DNA of 28,059 nucleotides from JBCDCE01 sp039182515 (GTDB lineage Bacteria; Pseudomonadota; Alphaproteobacteria; Rhodobacterales; Rhodobacteraceae), in contig JBCDCE010000054.1 in assembly GCA_039182515.1 (NCBI GenBank), forward strand, positions 1-28,059. Direction: 5' to 3'. The number at the start of each line of letters is the position of its first letter. Position 1 is the stretch's first letter. Below, in pieces: positions 24,301-28,059 of the stretch. Below the pieces are notes generated by a model that worked only from the letters and a program-made list of their open reading frames with translations, did not search any database and was not told where the DNA came from. Position numbers and translations under genes: made by a program.

Positions 24301-27090
24301 TTAGTGAGCTTCAGCCCAATTCTGTCCTTGGCCCGCATCGACGGTGAGCGGAACATCGATGGAAACAGCAGGCAACGCAGCCCCTTCCATAACGCCGCGC
24401 GCCGCAGCGATGGTTTCTTCCACAGCCTCCGTTTTCACCTCAAACAAAAGCTCGTCATGGACCTGCAAAAGCATCTTGGCTGGCAAATGTGCGATTGCGG
24501 AGGGCATACGGATCATCGCACGGCGAATGATATCTGCTGCCGTTCCTTGGATCGGCGCATTGATCGCTGCACGTTGAGCAAAACCTGCCCGAGGCCCCTT
24601 AGCGGCAATCTCAGGCGTATGAATTTTACGACCAAAGAGCGTCTGCACATATCCATGGGCTTTGGCGAACTCCTTAGTGGCGGTCATATAGTCTTTGATG
24701 CCGGGGAAGCGCTCAAAATAAGTGTCGATAAAGCTTTGCGCCTCTGCGCGCGGAATACGGAGATTACGCGCCAGGCCAAAACCTGAAATGCCGTAAATCA
24801 CACCAAAATTGATCGCTTTGGCGCGACGGCGCACGTCGCTGGTCATTTCCTCCATCGGCACACCAAACATCTCGGAGGCGGTCATCGCGTGGATATCATC
24901 CCCTCTCAAGAAGGCGTCCTTCAACGCGGGAATGTCAGCGATATGCGCCAGAATGCGCAGCTCGATCTGGCTGTAATCGAGCGACAGAAGCGTCTTGCCC
25001 TCTTCCGCCACAAAAGCCTCGCGGATACGCCGCCCGTCTTCGGTACGGATCGGTATATTCTGCAGGTTGGGATCGGTAGAGGCGAGCCGCCCTGTGTTGG
25101 CCCCTGCAATGGAATACGACGTATGCACCCGGCCCGTGTCTGCATTGATGTGCTCTTGCAGCGCGTCTGTATAAGTCGATTTCAGTTTAGACAATTGACG
25201 CCAATCGAGCACCTTAGCGGGCAGCTCGTGCTCGGTTGCAAGATCCTCGAGCACATCGGCGCCAGTGGCATAAGCCCCTGTCTTGCCTTTCTTGCCCCCC
25301 TCGATACCCATCTCATCAAAGAGAACTTCGCCAAGCTGTTTGGGAGATCCAACGTTAAACGGCCGCCCTGCCAGCGCATGGATATCTGCCTCAAGCTCAG
25401 CCATTTTTTGAGCAAAAGCGCCCGACATCCGGCTCAATGTTTGGCGATCGACCTTAATGCCAGCCATTTCCATCTCCGCCAGCACCGGCACAAGCGGACG
25501 CTCTAGGGTTTCATAAACGGTTGTGACTTTGCCTTGGCTGAGCTTGGGCGCGAAGTGCTGGTAGAGACGCAAGGTGATATCAGCATCTTCTGCGGCGTAT
25601 TTCACGGCATCTTCTACCGGGACCATATCGAAGGTTTTGGCAGATTTACCGGTGCCGAGCAGTGATTTGATCTCGATGGGGCGGTGATCAAGATAACGAT
25701 CTGACAGGCTGTCCATACTGTGGTTGTGCAAGCCCGCGTTTAGCGCATAGCTCATGAGCATTGTGTCTGCGATCGGGGCCACTTGGATACCGTAACGCGC
25801 GAAAATTTTCGCGTCGTACTTCATGTTTTGGCCGATTTTCAGGATGCTTGGATCTTCAAGCATTGGTTTCAAAACAGCCAAGGTTTCTTCAAAATCAAGC
25901 TGTCCTTCGGCAAGGTTTCGATCTGCGAAAAGATCGTCACCCCCGCTGGCCTGATGAGCAAGCGGGATATAGCAGGCCAAGCCCGGCTCCGTGGCCAGAG
26001 AAACCCCAACAAGTGCTGCGCGCATTTCATTGAGGGCCGTTGTTTCGGTATCCACCGCCAAATAGCCGCGCGCGTAAATGCGCTCCATCCAAGCGGCAAG
26101 CTGCCCAGGCTCTTTGACCCATTCGTAACTTTCGGTGTAAAAGCCCACAGCCTCTGGCTGCGCTGCTTCCGCCTGAGGGGCCGCCACCTCGATGGTTGGG
26201 GCTTCAACTCCGAGTGCTTCCGCAACCCGCCGCGTAACTGTGCGGAACTCCATTTCTGCCAAGAAGCCCAAAAGATCTTCTGCAACAGGATCGCGCACTT
26301 CAAGATCGTCGATGGTGAAATCCAAGGGTGTTTCACAATCAAGCTGAACCAACCGCTTGGACATGCGAATTTGCTCGGCGTTTTCAACCAGAGACTGGCG
26401 GCGTTTGGGCTGTTTGATCTCGTCTGCGCGCTCTAAGAGCTCTTCGAGTGTGCCGTATTCGTTAATTAACAGCGCGGCCGTTTTGATCCCAATTCCAGGG
26501 GCTCCGGGGACGTTGTCCACGCTGTCGCCCGCCAAGGCTTGCACGTCCACCACGCGCTCTGGGCCAACGCCAAATTTCGCCTCAACACCTTCGGTGTCGA
26601 TGCGGGTGTTTTTCATCGCATCAAACATCTCGACGCCGCCGCCAACCAATTGCATCAGATCTTTGTCGGAGCTGATGATCGTACAGCGCCCGCCCGCTTC
26701 ACGCGCTTTCACTGCGAGCGTTGCAATGATGTCGTCCGCCTCAAAGCCAGCAAGCTCTTTGCAGGCGATGTTAAAGGCTTCTGTTGCGCGGCGCGTGAGC
26801 GGAATTTGCGGGCGCAAATCCTCCGGCATCGCTTCACGGTTGGCTTTGTATTGATCGTAAATATCGTTGCGAAAGGTATGCGAGCCCTTGTCAAAAATCA
26901 CGGCCACATGGGTGACGTCGCTGCCAATATTTCCTTCGATATAGCGCTGAAGCATGTTGCAAAAGCCCGACACAGCGCCGACGGGCAGACCATCTGATTT
27001 GCGCGTGAGCGGCGGCAAGGCGTGATAAGCGCGAAAGATGAAGGCCGAGCCATCAATCAAATGCAGGTGGTGACCTTTGCCAAAGCTCAT
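24301..27090 (-). CDS. polA: DNA polymerase I
   Basis: This is a 929-residue polymerase of normal length for the family. The N-terminal 5'-3' exonuclease domain (about 1-290) begins HHLHLIDGSAFIFRAYHALP. The 3'-5' proofreading domain (about 320-520) keeps its acidic residues: Asp347 and Glu349 in VDTET, plus KIGQNMKYDAK and YAAEDAD. The polymerase domain has the palm motif LDYSQIELR with Asp705, the O-helix RRRAKAINFGVIYG and the C-motif QVHDE with Asp879. It fills gaps at Okazaki fragments and in excision repair. The ribosome binding site is weak. It stands alone on the minus strand with a repeat element in the upstream spacer. Both exonuclease activities look intact, so it is not one of the alphaproteobacterial forms lacking proofreading. 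Confidence 0.96.
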   Translation of the reverse strand: MSFGKGHHLHLIDGSAFIFRAYHALPPLTRKSDGLPVGAVSGFCNMLQRYIEGNIGSDVTHVAVIFDKGSHTFRNDIYDQYKANREAMPEDLRPQIPLTRRATEAFNIACKELAGFEADDIIATLAVKAREAGGRCTIISSDKDLMQLVGGGVEMFDAMKNTRIDTEGVEAKFGVGPERVVDVQALAGDSVDNVPGAPGIGIKTAALLINEYGTLEELLERADEIKQPKRRQSLVENAEQIRMSKRLVQLDCETPLDFTIDDLEVRDPVAEDLLGFLAEMEFRTVTRRVAEALGVEAPTIEVAAPQAEAAQPEAVGFYTESYEWVKEPGQLAAWMERIYARGYLAVDTETTALNEMRAALVGVSLATEPGLACYIPLAHQASGGDDLFADRNLAEGQLDFEETLAVLKPMLEDPSILKIGQNMKYDAKIFARYGIQVAPIADTMLMSYALNAGLHNHSMDSLSDRYLDHRPIEIKSLLGTGKSAKTFDMVPVEDAVKYAAEDADITLRLYQHFAPKLSQGKVTTVYETLERPLVPVLAEMEMAGIKVDRQTLSRMSGAFAQKMAELEADIHALAGRPFNVGSPKQLGEVLFDEMGIEGGKKGKTGAYATGADVLEDLATEHELPAKVLDWRQLSKLKSTYTDALQEHINADTGRVHTSYSIAGANTGRLASTDPNLQNIPIRTEDGRRIREAFVAEEGKTLLSLDYSQIELRILAHIADIPALKDAFLRGDDIHAMTASEMFGVPMEEMTSDVRRRAKAINFGVIYGISGFGLARNLRIPRAEAQSFIDTYFERFPGIKDYMTATKEFAKAHGYVQTLFGRKIHTPEIAAKGPRAGFAQRAAINAPIQGTAADIIRRAMIRMPSAIAHLPAKMLLQVHDELLFEVKTEAVEETIAAARGVMEGAALPAVSIDVPLTVDAGQGQNWAEAH

Positions 27091-27188
27091 ATCATGTCTC
27101 GCTCGTTAGGTTTTGAGAGTCGCGTTGCTGGGATGGTGCCATGATGTGATGCCCGCTTCCAGCAGACAATCAAGGGGGGCATTGTCTT

Positions 27189-27232
27189 GGGGCTCTGCCC
27201 CAAACCCCGGAGTATTTTGATCAAGAAAAAGG
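27189..27232 (+). repeat. Intergenic hairpin repeat, GAGTATTTT family (copy 2)
   Basis: GGGGCTCTGCCCC followed by CCCCGGAGTATTTT and AAGAAAAAGG matches the 4657-4714 element in order and orientation, despite an unrelated genomic context. It lies between polA and the zf-CHCC gene. Confidence 0.7.
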
Positions 27233-27279
27233 CGACAAGTGGCTGGGGCTAGCAACTGGCGCTTGGCCAAACCACAGCG

Positions 27280-27468
27280 TTATCTTTGGGTGACGAGCAC
27301 CTGATCTTTGAAATCTTCATGCACGTATTTTGCATCGCAATAGGGGCACTCCACCCAACCGGTGTCACTTGGGATTTGCAACCAAACCCGGGGATGGCCC
27401 AACGCACCTTCTCCGCCATCGCAGGCAATGCGGGTTTTGGAGACAATTTTAATTTCGGGCGCATCCAT
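27280..27468 (-). CDS. zf-CHCC zinc protein, NDUFS6-like complex I accessory subunit
   Basis: This 62-residue protein has Cys16-x8-His25-x15-Cys41-x2-Cys44 (CDGGEGALGHPRVWL then ECPYC), the zf-CHCC zinc-binding fold. In mitochondria this fold is found in complex I subunit NDUFS6, and alphaproteobacterial complex I (for example Paracoccus denitrificans) has a homologue, so a role in NADH dehydrogenase assembly or stability is likely. AAGGAT precedes the ATG by about 9 nt. A longer ORF in another frame (27249-27530) has no such motif and is a shadow. It is not next to nuo genes here. It follows the HIT gene by 115 nt on the same strand. Confidence 0.9.
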   Translation of the reverse strand: MDAPEIKIVSKTRIACDGGEGALGHPRVWLQIPSDTGWVECPYCDAKYVHEDFKDQVLVTQR

Positions 27469-27583
27469 GGTTGGCTATCCTTGACGATATTAGCTAGCGC
27501 GAGGTTTAGCGCAGCCATGCCGCCGCGCAACCCCGCAATATGTCCCAGTTCAGATTGCCCGTCATCTTAGCCGGGCCAACACT

Positions 27584-27970
27584 TTACTTAGGAGCCGGGG
27601 ACAACATGCGCCCCAAGGGCCTGCCGGCTACGAGATGCACATGCAGATGTGGCACTTCTTGAACCGCATCTTCACCCGCATTGGACAAAAGCCGGTAACC
27701 GGAGCCGCCAGCGCTCGGTTGGACCCCAAGATCCTTGGCGATTTGGCCGATGAGGCGTGTAAAATCGACGATCTCTGCCTCGCTTGCCTCAAGAGCGAAG
27801 TGATCGAAGCAAACATAAGGACCCTTTGGGATCACCAAAATATGCTTGGGCGCTTGTGGGTAAATATCCGCAAAGGCAAGGCTATGCTCGGTTTCCGCGA
27901 CCGTGGTATTGGGAATTTCGCCTCTTAGGATTTTGGCGAAAATATTCTCTGGGTCATATGCGTAGGCCAT
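27584..27970 (-). CDS. HIT family protein (Hint-like nucleotide hydrolase)
   Basis: This 128-residue protein starts at the ATG at 27970 (MAYAYDPENIFAKILRGEIP), with GGAG 8 nt upstream. The frame is open ten codons further but overlaps the end of the next gene. The histidine triad HLHVHLVAG has His108, His110 and His112, and the usual IFAKILRGEIP and HILVIPKGPY blocks are present. HIT/Hint proteins bind nucleotides and hydrolyse AMP conjugates with the middle His region as nucleophile, in the cytoplasm. The natural substrate is not known from sequence. It is downstream of a partial minus-strand gene at the window edge. Confidence 0.95.
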   Translation of the reverse strand: MAYAYDPENIFAKILRGEIPNTTVAETEHSLAFADIYPQAPKHILVIPKGPYVCFDHFALEASEAEIVDFTRLIGQIAKDLGVQPSAGGSGYRLLSNAGEDAVQEVPHLHVHLVAGRPLGRMLSPAPK

Positions 27971-27996
27971 GGGTCGCTCCGGGGTAATTCTGGTTA

Positions 27997-28059
27997 TCAA
28001 TCTGTGAAGAGATGCTCTGTGTCTGCAATGGTGCGGGCGGTGGAACTTGGCATTTGCAA
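27997..28059 (-). CDS. Possible 3' end of a gene entering from the right edge
   Basis: The frame is open from the window edge for 20 codons (ending TARTIADTEHLFTD) to a TGA at 27999-27997, 26 nt before the HIT start. The spacing suits an operon, but so short an open frame could be chance. Confidence 0.3.
   Translation of the reverse strand: MQMPSSTARTIADTEHLFTD

Noticed and set aside
27249..27530. 93-codon minus-strand ORF overlapping the zf-CHCC gene
   Set aside because: The overlapping 62-residue frame has the full Cys/His zinc motif and a ribosome binding site. This one has neither.
1..28059. CRISPR array, tRNA, rRNA, prophage, insertion sequence or toxin-antitoxin pair
   Set aside because: I saw no regularly spaced direct repeats, cloverleaf-like segments, transposase or integrase motifs, or small paired toxin-like ORFs. 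Small RNAs or tRNAs could still be missed by eye.

Overview
The window reads as a chromosomal segment of an alphaproteobacterium of the order Rhodobacterales (Roseobacter group). This rests on gene content and protein sequence: a glcDE-x-F glycolate oxidase operon, an R. etli-type L-asparaginase, a MoxR/DUF58/DUF4159 operon, a DUF1285 protein, a zf-CHCC (NDUFS6-like) zinc protein, and intergenic hairpin repeats with a GAGTATTTT core. Genes are densely packed, mostly on the minus strand, with many 1-4 nt stop/start overlaps. I see no rRNA, tRNA, CRISPR array, phage or transposase gene. No stretch over 300 bases lacks a gene.

Layout. 1-2969 (-): three co-directional genes of unknown function (a coiled-coil protein and two others), with a strong hairpin between the first two. 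3108-4583 (+): gabD-type succinate-semialdehyde dehydrogenase, divergent from that operon. 4584-4795: convergent spacer with an intergenic repeat and a terminator. 5260-4796 (-): small heat-shock protein with an apparent RpoH promoter and a ROSE-like RNA thermometer over its ribosome binding site. 12072-5391 (-): glcD, glcE, an unknown gene, glcF, then two tandem secreted trypsin-like proteases, in an arrangement that could be one transcript. 12168-13009 (+): a small membrane protein (HemJ/CopD-like) and an exported protein of unknown function. 13136-15039 (+): a possible 26-codon leader ORF coupled to a PglK-like ABC exporter. 22773-15061 (-): MoxR ATPase, DUF58 protein, two large membrane-anchored vWA/DUF4159-type proteins and L-asparaginase II. 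22842-24190 (+): DUF1285 protein and a hydroxypyruvate isomerase-like protein, followed by a very AT-rich spacer. 27090-24301 (-): DNA polymerase I. 27468-27280 and 27970-27584 (-): zf-CHCC protein and HIT protein, then the edge of a further gene.

Functional links. GlcDEF oxidises glycolate to glyoxylate, and the Hyi-like protein could act downstream of glyoxylate carboligase, although the two loci are 11 kb apart and no gcl gene is visible. MoxR-DUF58-vWA operons are thought to be chaperone-like systems for envelope or metal-dependent proteins, but this set is uncharacterised. The observations I rate most worth follow-up are the ROSE-like hairpin before the small heat-shock gene, the unknown gene inside the glc operon, the identical C-terminal tails of the paired proteases, and the unknown three-gene operon at the left edge.
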